DNA of 64,000 nucleotides, from the NCBI GenBank assembly GCA_036386835.1, contig DASVUX010000028.1, forward strand, positions 62,001 to 126,000, given 5' to 3'. Shown piece by piece: positions 25,554 to 34,354 of this stretch. The position numbers and the translations under genes were made by a program. The notes beneath the pieces are model-generated. The model was given only the letters and a program-made list of their open reading frames with translations, was not told where the DNA came from and did no database searches. How positions within the stretch are numbered: position 1 is the first letter of the stretch; every line of letters starts with the position of its first letter. Origin of the DNA: 2-12-FULL-35-15 sp036386835. Lineage in GTDB: Bacteria > Bacteroidota > Bacteroidia > 2-12-FULL-35-15.

Positions 25554-26195
25554 ATGGATTTTTTGAATAAAGGAATTGAAGAGTATTCACTTGCCCATTC
25601 GAATGATGAAAGCGGCATACTAAAAAAGATCAACAGGGAAACGCATGCCAAAGTCATGCAGCCAAGAATGCTTTCCGGCCACATGCAGGGCAACTTCCTT
25701 ACAATGATCAGCAATATGATAAATCCTTCACGGGTTCTGGAGATAGGTACCTACACCGGCTATTCAGCGGTATGCCTGGCAGCAGGGTTAAAAAATGACG
25801 GCAAATTATTTACAATCGACATTAACGAGGAACTTCAATACATGGTAAGGTCTTATTTTAAAGAAGCAGGTCTTGAGAACAAGATCGAATTTCATATAGG
25901 GGACGCAGCAGCGATTATTCCTTCACTGGATGAAAAATTCGACCTTGTCTTTATTGATGCCGACAAAAAAAATTACTCCAACTATTATGACCTGGTCTTT
26001 GACAAAGTGAATGCCGGCGGTTTCATTATCGCAGACAATGTGCTATGGAGCGGAAAGGTCCTCAACCTGGAAAAGAACAAAGACCAGGATACTATGCTGA
26101 TAGATGCATTCAATAAAAAAGTACATAATGATAAAAGAGTTGAGCATATGCTTTTACCTTTACGCGATGGGTTAATGATCGCAAGGAAACTCTGA
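25554..26195 (+). CDS. SAM-dependent O-methyltransferase (family 3)
   Basis: A 213-residue class I methyltransferase related to caffeoyl-CoA/catechol O-methyltransferases and bacterial TrmR. Motif I is RVLEIGTYTGYSAVCLAAGL (near residues 60-79), followed by LFTIDINEEL and the metal-binding DLVFIDADKKNYSNYYDLV near 130-150; IIADNVLWSGKV completes the active site. The family uses Mg2+ and methylates catechols or the tRNA wobble uridine; which one applies here is not visible. An in-frame ATG at 25524 would add ten residues, but 25554 fits both the family N-terminus and the -7 box better. Confidence 0.9.
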   Translation: MDFLNKGIEEYSLAHSNDESGILKKINRETHAKVMQPRMLSGHMQGNFLTMISNMINPSRVLEIGTYTGYSAVCLAAGLKNDGKLFTIDINEELQYMVRSYFKEAGLENKIEFHIGDAAAIIPSLDEKFDLVFIDADKKNYSNYYDLVFDKVNAGGFIIADNVLWSGKVLNLEKNKDQDTMLIDAFNKKVHNDKRVEHMLLPLRDGLMIARKL

Positions 26196-26221
26196 TCAAA
26201 CAAACATACAAACCTGAAAAA

Positions 26222-27238
26222 ATGATAATAGATCTCCGCAGCGATACAGTTACCAAGCCATCCAGGGCTATGCTCGAAGCCATGTTCAATGCCGAAGTTG
26301 GCGATGATGTATTTGCAGAAGAACCAACAGTGAACGCACTTGAAAAAAAGACGGCTGAACTATTCGGCATGGAAGCGGCCTTATATTGTCCGTCTGGCAC
26401 AATGACCAACCAGATCGCGATTAAGATCCATACTCAGCCGGGAGATGAAGTTCTTTGTGATGCTACTGCCCATATTTACAATTATGAAGGTGGCGGAATA
26501 GCATTTAATTCCGGGGTGCAGGCAAAACTGATCCAGGGTGAACGGGGAAGGATCTCTGCACGGCAGGTTGTGGAAAGTATAAACCCTTCGCTCGACTGGC
26601 TTACAAGAACGAGTCTTGTAAGTATTGAAAATACCGCAAACAGGGCTGGAGGCAGTTACTATTCCCTTCAGCAGATGCAGGAGCTTGCAGCCGTATGCAA
26701 ACAAAACAATATTAAATATCATCTTGACGGAGCACGGATCTTTAATGCGATCGTTGAAAGTGATTACAAGGCATCGGATCTTGGTAAAATATTCGATTCC
26801 ATATCCGTTTGTCTCTCCAAAGGCCTCGGAGCACCTGTAGGTTCGCTTTTGCTAGGCAGCAGGGAAATGATCCGTAATGCCCGCAGGATCAGGAAAGTTT
26901 TTGGGGGCGGCATGCGCCAGGCCGGGTATCTTGCCGCAGCCGGGATCTACGCGCTGGATAATAATATTGAACGCTTAAAAGAAGATCATGCGAAGGCTAA
27001 GCACCTGGCAGCTGCTATGAGCAAATTAAGTTACATTGAGAATGTTCTTCCCGTTGATACGAATATCATCATCTTTAATCTTAATGATAAGCTGAAGCCT
27101 GAAGAGTTTGTTGCGAAGCTGGCTTCCCATAATATCAAAGCTGTCGGGTTCGGAAAGCAGGCCATCAGGTTCGTCACCCACCTTGACTTTACCGATGAGA
27201 TGCTTGAGAAAACAGAAAGTGTGCTTGTTAAATTATAA
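26222..27238 (+). CDS. ltaE: Low-specificity L-threonine aldolase
   Basis: A 338-residue PLP enzyme that splits threonine or allo-threonine into glycine and acetaldehyde. It starts IDLRSDTVTKPSRAMLEAM, the family signature, and has DDVFAEEPTVNALEKKTAEL, YCPSGTMTNQIAI near residues 55-67, YHLDGARIFNA (the PLP-binding Asp) near 167, and the Schiff-base Lys in VCLSKGLGAPVGS near 199. Length and motifs are complete. It is 26 bp after the methyltransferase and 12 bp before the FMN reductase gene, so the three are probably one transcript. Confidence 0.95.
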   Translation: MIIDLRSDTVTKPSRAMLEAMFNAEVGDDVFAEEPTVNALEKKTAELFGMEAALYCPSGTMTNQIAIKIHTQPGDEVLCDATAHIYNYEGGGIAFNSGVQAKLIQGERGRISARQVVESINPSLDWLTRTSLVSIENTANRAGGSYYSLQQMQELAAVCKQNNIKYHLDGARIFNAIVESDYKASDLGKIFDSISVCLSKGLGAPVGSLLLGSREMIRNARRIRKVFGGGMRQAGYLAAAGIYALDNNIERLKEDHAKAKHLAAAMSKLSYIENVLPVDTNIIIFNLNDKLKPEEFVAKLASHNIKAVGFGKQAIRFVTHLDFTDEMLEKTESVLVKL

Positions 27239-27250
27239 ATATTACTTATT

Positions 27251-27802
27251 ATGAAAATTGCTATTATCTCGGGAAGTGTGAGAACAGGCAGGCAAAGCCA
27301 TCGTGTCGCAGAATATTTCAACAATTTTATCTCCGGCAATAAGCTCGGTGAACCCGAGATCATTGATCTTAAGGAATACAACTTTCCAATCCTTGAAGAA
27401 CGCCTGTCGAAGATGCCTTCACCCGGAAGTAAAGAACAGATGTTTTCTGAGAAGATAAGCTCCGCAGATATTGTGATCGTTGTTTTTCCAGAATACAACG
27501 GAGGATATTCTGCAAGTATAAAGAATGCAATAGACCTCCTTTATTATGAATGGCACCATAAACCTGTAGGGCTGGTTAGCGTATCTTCCGGGGCTCATTC
27601 AGGTGTGAATGCGCTCGCTTTACTCCAAAGCATTTTCCTGAAAATAAAAGCTGTCCCTGCAGCTTCTTTCCCTGTCCCGGTTGTCCAGGAAAGCTTCGAT
27701 GAAAACGGCAATGCCATTAATAAAGAAGCAACTGATAAAAAAGCAGCGGTATTTTTAAAGGAACTTCTGTGGTTCGCTGAAGCCTTTGAGAAAATGAAAT
27801 AA
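27251..27802 (+). CDS. NADPH-dependent FMN reductase family protein
   Basis: A 183-residue flavodoxin-fold oxidoreductase (PF03358). It has the FMN phosphate loop IISGSVRTGRQSHRVAEYF at residues 5-23, the second loop FPEYNGGYSASIKNAIDLL near 79-97, and GLVSVSSGAHSGVNALALLQ near 108. Such enzymes reduce FMN, quinones or azo compounds with NAD(P)H; the true acceptor is not predictable. It is the last gene of the 25.5-27.8 kb plus-strand unit and converges on the MFS gene with 5 bp between stops. Confidence 0.9.
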   Translation: MKIAIISGSVRTGRQSHRVAEYFNNFISGNKLGEPEIIDLKEYNFPILEERLSKMPSPGSKEQMFSEKISSADIVIVVFPEYNGGYSASIKNAIDLLYYEWHHKPVGLVSVSSGAHSGVNALALLQSIFLKIKAVPAASFPVPVVQESFDENGNAINKEATDKKAAVFLKELLWFAEAFEKMK

Positions 27803-27807
27803 TTCTT

Positions 27808-28989
27808 CTAATTACGTTCCCTCCGGAAAACCAGGAATAGTATAACCAGTACTACACCGGCAGCGGAGAAGAGGAACATGAACGAAGGGTTAAAAGTAAC
27901 CCAGATCAAACCTGCAAGCGAACTTGACGCCAGCGCTATAATACTGGCCCAGCTGGCATGGAACCCTATAGCTGTAGCGGTCTCAGATGAAGGAACAGCG
28001 TTTGCAATCCACGCTTTTGAAACTCCGTCTGTTGCAGCAGCATAAATTCCATAGATAAAGAACAGTACATACATCATTACTTCGTTCTGCAAAAATGCCA
28101 TCCCGGTGTAAACTATTACAAATAATAACAGGCCTGAAATAAACGTCTTCTTCATTTCAATCTTATCCGCTATTATTCCAACCGGGTAAGCAAACAAGGC
28201 ATACACCAGGTTATAGAATACGTATACACCGATAACATGAAGGTCATCCATCCCCGCTGATTTAGCCATCAGCAGCAGGAAAACATCCGAACTGTTAAAC
28301 AGTGTAAACAGCAGCAGCCCGGTAACCAGCTTCTTGTATTCTGCCGAAGCTGTTTTCCAGTAAGAAAAGAAAGAAAAGAAATTTCCTTTTTTTGAATTTA
28401 CAACCGGCTGAAGTTTTTTCTCCTTTATAAGGAATGTCAGCGCTATCACAGCAGCTCCAGGGATAAAAGTCAGTAGGAATAATTCTTTATACTGTCCAGG
28501 ATAATAATAAAGGAAAAGAAGCGCCAGCAGGGGTCCGATGGCTGCGCCAACTGTATCCATTGAGCGGTGTAAACCAAAGACTTTCCCTTTGTTTTCCTTT
28601 GAACACTCATCGGAAAGCATAGCGTCCCTTGCACCTGTTCTCAGACCTTTACCAAGCTTATCGCCTGTCCTCACAAAAAGAATCCATGCGGGGAAAGTGA
28701 ACACCGCCATTAATGGTTTGGCCAGCGCACTAAGCCCATAACCTAACTGAATAAATGGCAAACGTCTTCCTTTTTCATCAGAGAGTTTTCCGAAATACCC
28801 TTTCGATATACCGACAACAGCTTCCGCACAACCTTCCAGGATCCCGATCCACAAAGCAGTGAAACCGATCGACTTCAGGTATATCGGCATGACAGGGATC
28901 AGGATCTCACTCCCGATATCATTAAAGAGGCTCACCAGTGAGAGCATCCAGATGGTCCGGGTAAATATTTTTTCTTTTACTCCTGTCAT
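27808..28989 (-). CDS. MFS transporter
   Basis: A 393-residue protein with twelve hydrophobic segments. The loop between helices 2 and 3 reads GISKGYFGKLSDEKGRRLPF, the MFS motif A pattern (G-x-x-x-D-x-x-G-R-R). Early residues SLVSLFNDIGSEILIPVMPIYL resemble the MFS group that includes YnfM-like and uncharacterised Bacteroidota transporters. The substrate is unknown. Its ATG overlaps the phosphatase TAA by one base (TAATG), so translation is likely coupled and the transporter may serve the products or substrates of that phosphatase. Confidence 0.88.
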   Translation of the reverse strand: MTGVKEKIFTRTIWMLSLVSLFNDIGSEILIPVMPIYLKSIGFTALWIGILEGCAEAVVGISKGYFGKLSDEKGRRLPFIQLGYGLSALAKPLMAVFTFPAWILFVRTGDKLGKGLRTGARDAMLSDECSKENKGKVFGLHRSMDTVGAAIGPLLALLFLYYYPGQYKELFLLTFIPGAAVIALTFLIKEKKLQPVVNSKKGNFFSFFSYWKTASAEYKKLVTGLLLFTLFNSSDVFLLLMAKSAGMDDLHVIGVYVFYNLVYALFAYPVGIIADKIEMKKTFISGLLLFVIVYTGMAFLQNEVMMYVLFFIYGIYAAATDGVSKAWIANAVPSSETATAIGFHASWASIIALASSSLAGLIWVTFNPSFMFLFSAAGVVLVILFLVFRRERN

Positions 28990-30620
28990 TATTTAATTAA
29001 GGCTGGTATTGGCTTTCCTGTGCAGCCGTTGGGAAACTGGATATTCAGCATCATTGCAAGGGTGGCAGCTATATCTGTAATATTTACCTGGTCTGCAGAG
29101 CTTCCCGGGCTTACATTCCATCCGTAAAAAATCAACGGTACATGGGTATCATAGCTGTAAGGAGAGCCATGGGTGGTGCCTGTACGGTGATAATCCACCC
29201 AGGCAGGCTGATAATTGATAAGTATGTCCCCGGACCTTTTTGCATTGTAGCCGTTCTGCATCAGGTACCTGGCGCCTTCCGTAAAAGAAGAATTATTCAT
29301 CGTAGTCGCAGTAAGGACTTCGGCAACGCCATCCATCTTTTGCAAAAGTGCCGTGCAGCTTTCCTGTACCTGCTTAAGATTAAGATTTTTCAGCTCTATG
29401 GCTTTGTGATCAAGGAATACCTGTTGATTCGACATGGACAGGACAAGCGTATCACCATAAAGATATTTCAGATACCCTTTGAGATCAGCATTCATTTTGC
29501 CTTCATCAACATACCCTGCAGGGATCTTAAGGTCTATCAGGTATGATGGAACTTCGGGTGCAGCGTGGTCGGCTGTTAAAAAGACCAGTACATTTTCTTT
29601 GCCAAGCTGTGTATCAAGGAATTTCAGGAACTCCGCAAGGTCCTTATCCAGTCTTAAATAATCATCCTCCTGTTCCACAGAGTTCGGCCCCCAGGTATGA
29701 CCGATATAATCCGGTGAAGAAAAAGAGATTGCAAGAAAATCTGTTGCACCGGATTTACCCATGTTTTCATTCTTGATTACTTCGATAGCGAAATCTTTCG
29801 TATAAGAATTTCCGAATGGAGTGCTTCTGATCAGGTTAAGTCCGCCATTGGCAGCCATTAATCCAGGAAGGTCATGAGGAAACACAGGGCCTGTCTCACC
29901 TTTCAGGTATCCTTCATATTTATTATTGTCAGGAAGGCTTTCTGTGTATTGATCAAGGGGCAACAATAAGTTCCAGGACTGGGACAGATATTTTTTCGGA
30001 AGCTCTTTTTTATTAAAGTCCTGTACCCAGGCAGGCAATTCCTTCATATAATAAGTACTTGTAATAAAGCCACCGGCACTCCCGTCATACCAGTAAGCGG
30101 CATTCGCAGCATGGCCGGCAGGCATAATTGCCGAACGGTCCTTTAACGCAATGCCGATCACCTTCGACTTCATATTACTGGAAATGCGTAATTCATCTGT
30201 GATGGTGGTTGAAAGATTATTTACAGGGGAACGTTTACCTTCATTGGCTGTAGTACCTACACCTGAAACGGAATTATCTTCTGCACAATACAGGTTTCTT
30301 CCTGTTTTTTTATCATACCAGTCATTTGCAATTATTCCATGGACTGAAGGGGTTGTTCCTGTATAAACAGATGCGTGACCGGGGCCTGTATAAGTCGGCA
30401 CATAATTAAAGTTTGTGTTCCTGCAGAAATAACCTTCATTCACCAGGCGTTTGAACCCATCAGTACCGAATTTATTCCAGTAACGGTAAATGTAATCATA
30501 ACGCATCTGGTCAACAACGATTCCCACCACAAGCTTCGGCTTAACAGGCACAGGGTCTTTTTTTTGTGCAGAAAGGGACAGCGATAAAAATGCAAATACT
30601 ATATTCCAGGATGTTCTCAT
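28989..30620 (-). CDS. PafA-like alkaline phosphatase / phosphodiesterase-family enzyme
   Basis: A 543-residue exported member of the alkaline phosphatase superfamily (type I phosphodiesterase/nucleotide pyrophosphatase branch). After a signal peptide ending LSLSAQ, it has the first metal-site Asp in VVGIVVDQMRYDYIYRYW, the nucleophile Thr in VPTYTGPGHASVYTGTTPS (with IIANDW after it), the metal ligands in SSPDYIGHTWGPNS, TADHAAPEVP and GTTHGSPYSYDTHVP. This matches PafA, the phosphate-irrepressible phosphomonoesterase of Bacteroidota. It acts in the periplasm or outside and releases phosphate from organic esters. Downstream coupling to an MFS transporter supports a scavenging role. Confidence 0.92.
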   Translation of the reverse strand: MRTSWNIVFAFLSLSLSAQKKDPVPVKPKLVVGIVVDQMRYDYIYRYWNKFGTDGFKRLVNEGYFCRNTNFNYVPTYTGPGHASVYTGTTPSVHGIIANDWYDKKTGRNLYCAEDNSVSGVGTTANEGKRSPVNNLSTTITDELRISSNMKSKVIGIALKDRSAIMPAGHAANAAYWYDGSAGGFITSTYYMKELPAWVQDFNKKELPKKYLSQSWNLLLPLDQYTESLPDNNKYEGYLKGETGPVFPHDLPGLMAANGGLNLIRSTPFGNSYTKDFAIEVIKNENMGKSGATDFLAISFSSPDYIGHTWGPNSVEQEDDYLRLDKDLAEFLKFLDTQLGKENVLVFLTADHAAPEVPSYLIDLKIPAGYVDEGKMNADLKGYLKYLYGDTLVLSMSNQQVFLDHKAIELKNLNLKQVQESCTALLQKMDGVAEVLTATTMNNSSFTEGARYLMQNGYNAKRSGDILINYQPAWVDYHRTGTTHGSPYSYDTHVPLIFYGWNVSPGSSADQVNITDIAATLAMMLNIQFPNGCTGKPIPALIK

Positions 30621-30639
30621 ATCTTTCTATTTTCAAAAA

Positions 30640-31632
30640 TTAAAATTCTTTTTCACTTTCTACTCCGAACAGCTTTCCTTTTTTCCACAGCTTCATTTCC
30701 ATCTTCAAAGACTTACTGTTTTGTTTGGTAAGCTCTGCCGGATCTAAAGAAGAAAGATCAGGCTTTCCGGCATTAACCCATGCTGTGTACCAGAAATCGG
30801 CAACTGCTGCAACTGAGGCCTTCATCTGCTTTTCAACCATTCCGTTCAATGAAACATGCAGCTGGTTTGCGTACTCCTCCGTATACAAAGACTGTCCGTA
30901 TTTGCTCTTAAGTACCTTGCCATCAGATCCGGTCTTGAATAACTTATCCTCTGCAGTTTTTGTTCTTAATTCTTTATCAATGAACAGGAGCGTATCCTTA
31001 AGCTTGTGGGAAGAAAAAATGATCCTCCAGATCTCCTTATCTACGTCCTCAATATACTTTGCAGAAGGGGCATTATAATTATAATCCTTCCCGAACATTT
31101 CCGGAAGCCGTGATTCCCACAAAGCATGTATGCCTTTCTGGCCTGTCAGCTGTCCGTCATAATTTGCTGATGTATGCAATGGCATATGCGCATCCCCGAT
31201 GTAATGGCCAAGATCTGCCGCTATAAAAAGTATTTCCGTTTTCTTCCTTTCTTTCATTGCTTTTGTAAGCTTTTCCATCAGGTCATGCATATACCATGGA
31301 AGGATCCCGTTCGACTGGAGGAATTTTTCATCAAATCTTTTTTTCGTTTCTTCCATGCTTTTCGGCAAACTATCAATTGACCCGAAATTTTCCAAATCCA
31401 CAAAATGCCTTGGGTTTTCTGCCTTGTCATTCAGTGTATACTTTCTCAGATCAGGCACAGTTGATTCCTGTGTAATAAAGTCAATGTGGTTATAAAAAAA
31501 GGAAAGCATTGATTCCGGCAACGCGAAAACCGCGGCCCGGTTAATGTGCTCATGTCCGAATGAGCCCCAGGAGATCAGTACAGGAGCAGCAATAATTAAG
31601 CAGGCTAATGTGATTTTTCTTAGTTTATTCAT
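30640..31632 (-). CDS. Exported S1/P1-nuclease / zinc-dependent phospholipase C-like protein
   Basis: A 330-residue exported protein. The mature N-terminus is ISWGSFGHEHINRAAVFAL: in this fold the first Trp and first His bind zinc. Other metal-site segments are YMHDLMEKLTKAM, AADLGHYIGDAHMPLHTSAN (His and Asp ligands) and KGIHALWESRLPEMF. The match is to the zinc-dependent phospholipase C / S1-P1 nuclease superfamily; whether it cleaves nucleic acids or phospholipids is undecided. It is placed 20 bp upstream of the PafA-like gene, and the pair could together liberate phosphate from nucleotides or lipids (inference). Confidence 0.83.
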   Translation of the reverse strand: MNKLRKITLACLIIAAPVLISWGSFGHEHINRAAVFALPESMLSFFYNHIDFITQESTVPDLRKYTLNDKAENPRHFVDLENFGSIDSLPKSMEETKKRFDEKFLQSNGILPWYMHDLMEKLTKAMKERKKTEILFIAADLGHYIGDAHMPLHTSANYDGQLTGQKGIHALWESRLPEMFGKDYNYNAPSAKYIEDVDKEIWRIIFSSHKLKDTLLFIDKELRTKTAEDKLFKTGSDGKVLKSKYGQSLYTEEYANQLHVSLNGMVEKQMKASVAAVADFWYTAWVNAGKPDLSSLDPAELTKQNSKSLKMEMKLWKKGKLFGVESEKEF

Positions 31633-31645
31633 GTAAATATTTAAC

Positions 31646-32011
31646 TTAAATTGTTTGTTTACTTAAGAACCATACAAGTGCTGTACATGCGCCCACACTG
31701 AGGATTATATTAACGACTGCCAGCAGGAGATTTCCTGAGCGCATGAGCTCCACGGTTTCAAAACTGAAAGTAGAGAATGTGCTAAAGCCTCCGCAGAAAC
31801 CTACAATAATGAATGTTTTCAAAGACGCATTTGCTCCCAGTTTCTCAGAAAACAGACCGATTGTTAAAGCCAGGATTATACAGCTGATCACATTAGAACA
31901 AAAAGTTGCTAACGGAAATGCAGCACGGAAATTATGCTTTACCACTTCGGAGATTCCGTAGCGTAAAAGACTTCCAAGTCCACCTCCCAAAAATACCAAA
32001 AAGAGATTCAT
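31646..32011 (-). CDS. crcB: Fluoride exporter FluC (CrcB)
   Basis: A 121-residue, four-helix fluoride channel of the inner membrane, functioning as a dual-topology dimer. The family marks are GGGLGSLLRYGISEVV at residues 9-24, PLATFCSNVISCIILAL (Asn of the pore) near 34-50, and VGFCGGFSTFSTFSFETVEL near 71-90 with the phenylalanine box. Length is standard. Only 13 bp separate it from the nuclease-like gene and 22 bp from the PAP2 gene, so no fluoride riboswitch can fit directly upstream. Confidence 0.95.
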   Translation of the reverse strand: MNLFLVFLGGGLGSLLRYGISEVVKHNFRAAFPLATFCSNVISCIILALTIGLFSEKLGANASLKTFIIVGFCGGFSTFSTFSFETVELMRSGNLLLAVVNIILSVGACTALVWFLSKQTI

Positions 32012-32033
32012 CCGGGTTTGATTTAAAATTAAA

Positions 32034-32618
32034 TTAATATTTCTTTTGTATCCATCGGTTCACTTTAAAACATACGTACGATGTGCCTGCTCCGATGAGC
32101 GCTCCTGCCAGCACATCACCAGGATAATGCACACCCAGGTGCATCCGGGAATAGCCTACTGAACCCGCCCAAAGATACGAAGGGAGCACTACATACCATT
32201 CAGGATATGCGAGGCTGATGGAAGTGGCTGTTGCGAATGCATCTGAAGTGTGACCGGAAGGAAATGAAGGTGTCCTTTCATTTGTCAGCTTTTGTATGTA
32301 CGGATATGTTATGTAAGGTCGCGGGCGATTGACAATGTATTTCATTCCTGTAGTAATTCCTGCTGCCAGCAGGATCGAGGCACCAATTGTAATTCCTTTA
32401 TTCCTCTTGATACTGTCGTGCTGTATGCGCCCCAGGACAAGAACTGTTATTGGCAGTGCGATGCTTACCGGTGTTACTGAATGCGTGCTGAACCTGAAAA
32501 CTCCGTCAAGGTTTTGATTCCTGCCTTTATGAATACTTTTAAGAATATTTATATCCGTATCCTGGGCAGCTCCAGAAAAATACAACAGAAGTAAAATAAT
32601 GCTAATGGATCTTTTCAT
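32034..32618 (-). CDS. PAP2-family phosphatase (second of tandem pair)
   Basis: A 194-residue membrane or exported phosphatase of the PAP2 superfamily. It starts with a signal-like helix (ISIILLLLYFSGAAQ). The three active-site motifs are complete: KYIVNRPRP near 96, PSFPSGHTSDAFA near 118-130, and YSRMHLGVHYPGDVLAG near 158-175. Enzymes of this fold dephosphorylate lipid phosphates such as undecaprenyl pyrophosphate or phosphatidate, or act on soluble phosphoesters. Its start overlaps the preceding PAP2 gene by 17 bp. It differs from that paralogue in having a signal peptide and fewer membrane helices. Confidence 0.9.
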   Translation of the reverse strand: MKRSISIILLLLYFSGAAQDTDINILKSIHKGRNQNLDGVFRFSTHSVTPVSIALPITVLVLGRIQHDSIKRNKGITIGASILLAAGITTGMKYIVNRPRPYITYPYIQKLTNERTPSFPSGHTSDAFATATSISLAYPEWYVVLPSYLWAGSVGYSRMHLGVHYPGDVLAGALIGAGTSYVCFKVNRWIQKKY

Positions 32619-33189
32619 TCCTGCTTATTTTATTTTCAATGAAAGAAAATAATTTAAATACAACAACCCCGATCCCCATCCCTACGATGGCTCCTGCAAT
32701 GATATCAGCAGGATAATGCACACCATTATAGATCCTGCTGTAGGAAACGAACGCAGCCCAGAGAAAAACAAAAAAGCCGAAATATTTCATTTTGTTCCTG
32801 AAAAGCAGCCACAACAACATGGCGAGTGCGAATGTATTTGAAGCGTGTGAAGATATGAAACCGTACATTCCTCCACGGCCTCCGTTCAGATGGACCTGGG
32901 AACCAATTTCACAGTTATGGCAGGGCCGGTACCTGAGAAAGATATTCTTGAAAGCATGTACGGAGATCTGATCAGCAAGTAGTATGGCCAAACCTGCTGC
33001 AATTGCAACAAGCCATACATTTTTACCATAATACTTCCAGGCGAGGAAGAGAAAAAAAAGGTAAAGCGGGATCCAGAAAAATTTATGGCTTACCCAAAAC
33101 ATGACCGGATCGAAAAAGGAATTGTGCTTACTGTTCAGGAACAGGAAAAGCTGTGTATCAAGATCCTTTAACGTGTTAATAATATCCAT
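32602..33189 (-). CDS. PAP2-family integral membrane phosphatase (first of tandem pair)
   Basis: A 195-residue membrane protein with five to six helices and the PAP2 motifs: KNIFLRYRPCHN near 88-99, FISSHASNTFALAML near 118-132, and YSRIYNGVHYPADIIAG near 154-170. The second motif has SSHA instead of the usual SGH, as seen in the lipid A / undecaprenyl-pyrophosphate phosphatase group of Bacteroidota; the catalytic His is kept. It begins 18 bp after obg and overlaps the second PAP2 gene. A role in recycling undecaprenyl carrier lipid is plausible but not shown. Confidence 0.9.
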   Translation of the reverse strand: MDIINTLKDLDTQLFLFLNSKHNSFFDPVMFWVSHKFFWIPLYLFFLFLAWKYYGKNVWLVAIAAGLAILLADQISVHAFKNIFLRYRPCHNCEIGSQVHLNGGRGGMYGFISSHASNTFALAMLLWLLFRNKMKYFGFFVFLWAAFVSYSRIYNGVHYPADIIAGAIVGMGIGVVVFKLFSFIENKISRNEKIH

Positions 33190-33206
33190 TCCATGTTTTA
33201 AAAGAA

Positions 33207-34232
33207 TTAATAGTCGAAACTGTTTTCCTTACTGTTCAGCTGTTTCCATATCTCATCTTTCAGCGTTACAATTCCCTGCCCCGACTGGGCCGAAATATAA
33301 TGAAGCGGGATCGTCTTATCCTTAAAACGCTTTTTCATATCCTTTTGCAATTCCGCCAGCAGCTCTTCATCCAGCATATCGCATTTGGAGATGGCGACTA
33401 TCCTTTTCTTGTGAAGCAGCTCGGGATTAAACTGGTCAAGCTCATTAAGAAGGATCTTGTATTCTTTAATAATATCATTTGCATCGGCAGGAATAAGGAA
33501 CAATAAAGTGGAATTCCGCTCTATATGTCTCAGGAAGCGCAACCCGATCCCTTTTCCTTCATGGGCCCCTTCAATGATCCCGGGGATATCCGCCATTACA
33601 AAAGATTTATAATCACGGTACTGAACAATCCCAAGATTAGGGACCAGCGTAGTAAACGGATAATTAGCGATCTCCGGCTTTGCGGCTGAAACAACAGACA
33701 ACAACGTAGATTTTCCGGCATTCGGAAAACCGACAAGTCCGACATCCGCAAGGACTTTTAGCTCCAGGATCTTCCACTCAATTCTTCCGTCTTCTCCCGG
33801 CTGTGCATATCTTGGGGTCTGGTTGGTCGATGATTTAAAATGATCATTGCCTAATCCGCCCCTTCCTCCGGGCACAATGATGATCTCCTGGCCATCATCA
33901 GTTACTTCGGCTTCCACCTCACCTGTTTCTGCATCTTTGATGATTGTTCCCAAAGGCACTTCAAGGATCTCGTCTTTCCCTTCCTTGCCTGTCATCCTCG
34001 CACTGCCGCCACTGCCGCCATCTTCCGCGATAACATGTTTACGGTACTTCAGGTGGATCAATGTCCAGAACTGCTTGTTCCCGCGTACGATTATATGACC
34101 GCCCCTGCCTCCATCACCTCCATCAGGCCCTCCTTTGGAAGTCAGTTTGCTCCTGTGCAGGTGGACAGAACCTCCGCCACCCTTTCCTGAGCGGCAGCAT
34201 ATTTTAACATAATCAACGAAATTTGTATCCAT
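33207..34232 (-). CDS. obg: GTPase ObgE/CgtA
   Basis: A 341-residue essential GTPase involved in 50S ribosomal subunit assembly. The glycine-rich Obg fold covers residues 1-158 (SGKGGGGSVHLHRSKLTSKG, GPDGGDGGRGGH, GGRGGLGNDHFKSS). The G domain has G1 GFPNAGKST near 166, switch residues NYPFTTLVPNLG, G3 DIPGIIEGAHEGKGIG near 212, and SKCD (G4) near 280. There is no C-terminal OCT extension, as usual in Bacteroidota. The hpt-adk-obg order seen here is common in the phylum. Start is ATG 34232. Confidence 0.97.
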   Translation of the reverse strand: MDTNFVDYVKICCRSGKGGGGSVHLHRSKLTSKGGPDGGDGGRGGHIIVRGNKQFWTLIHLKYRKHVIAEDGGSGGSARMTGKEGKDEILEVPLGTIIKDAETGEVEAEVTDDGQEIIIVPGGRGGLGNDHFKSSTNQTPRYAQPGEDGRIEWKILELKVLADVGLVGFPNAGKSTLLSVVSAAKPEIANYPFTTLVPNLGIVQYRDYKSFVMADIPGIIEGAHEGKGIGLRFLRHIERNSTLLFLIPADANDIIKEYKILLNELDQFNPELLHKKRIVAISKCDMLDEELLAELQKDMKKRFKDKTIPLHYISAQSGQGIVTLKDEIWKQLNSKENSFDY

Positions 34233-34300
34233 ACCCTTCTATCGTACTAATAAATGAATTAAAAACTAATTTACGAATCTGCGTTTGCAAGTCCGTGTGT

Positions 34301-34328
34301 TGTCATTTCGAGCAGAGTCGGGAAATAT
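34301..34328. repeat. Extragenic palindromic repeat, GTCATTTCGAGC type
   Basis: TGTCATTTCGAGCAGAGTCG followed by GGAAAT, an imperfect hairpin. It belongs to the same family as copies near 47.1 kb and 54.4-54.75 kb, and sits between adk and obg. Confidence 0.75.
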
Positions 34329-34354
34329 GCGCTGCACTCCGATAAGAATATACT

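Noticed and set aside
31646..32033. Fluoride riboswitch before fluC
   Set aside because: Only 22 bp separate fluC from the upstream gene's stop, too little for the pseudoknot aptamer.
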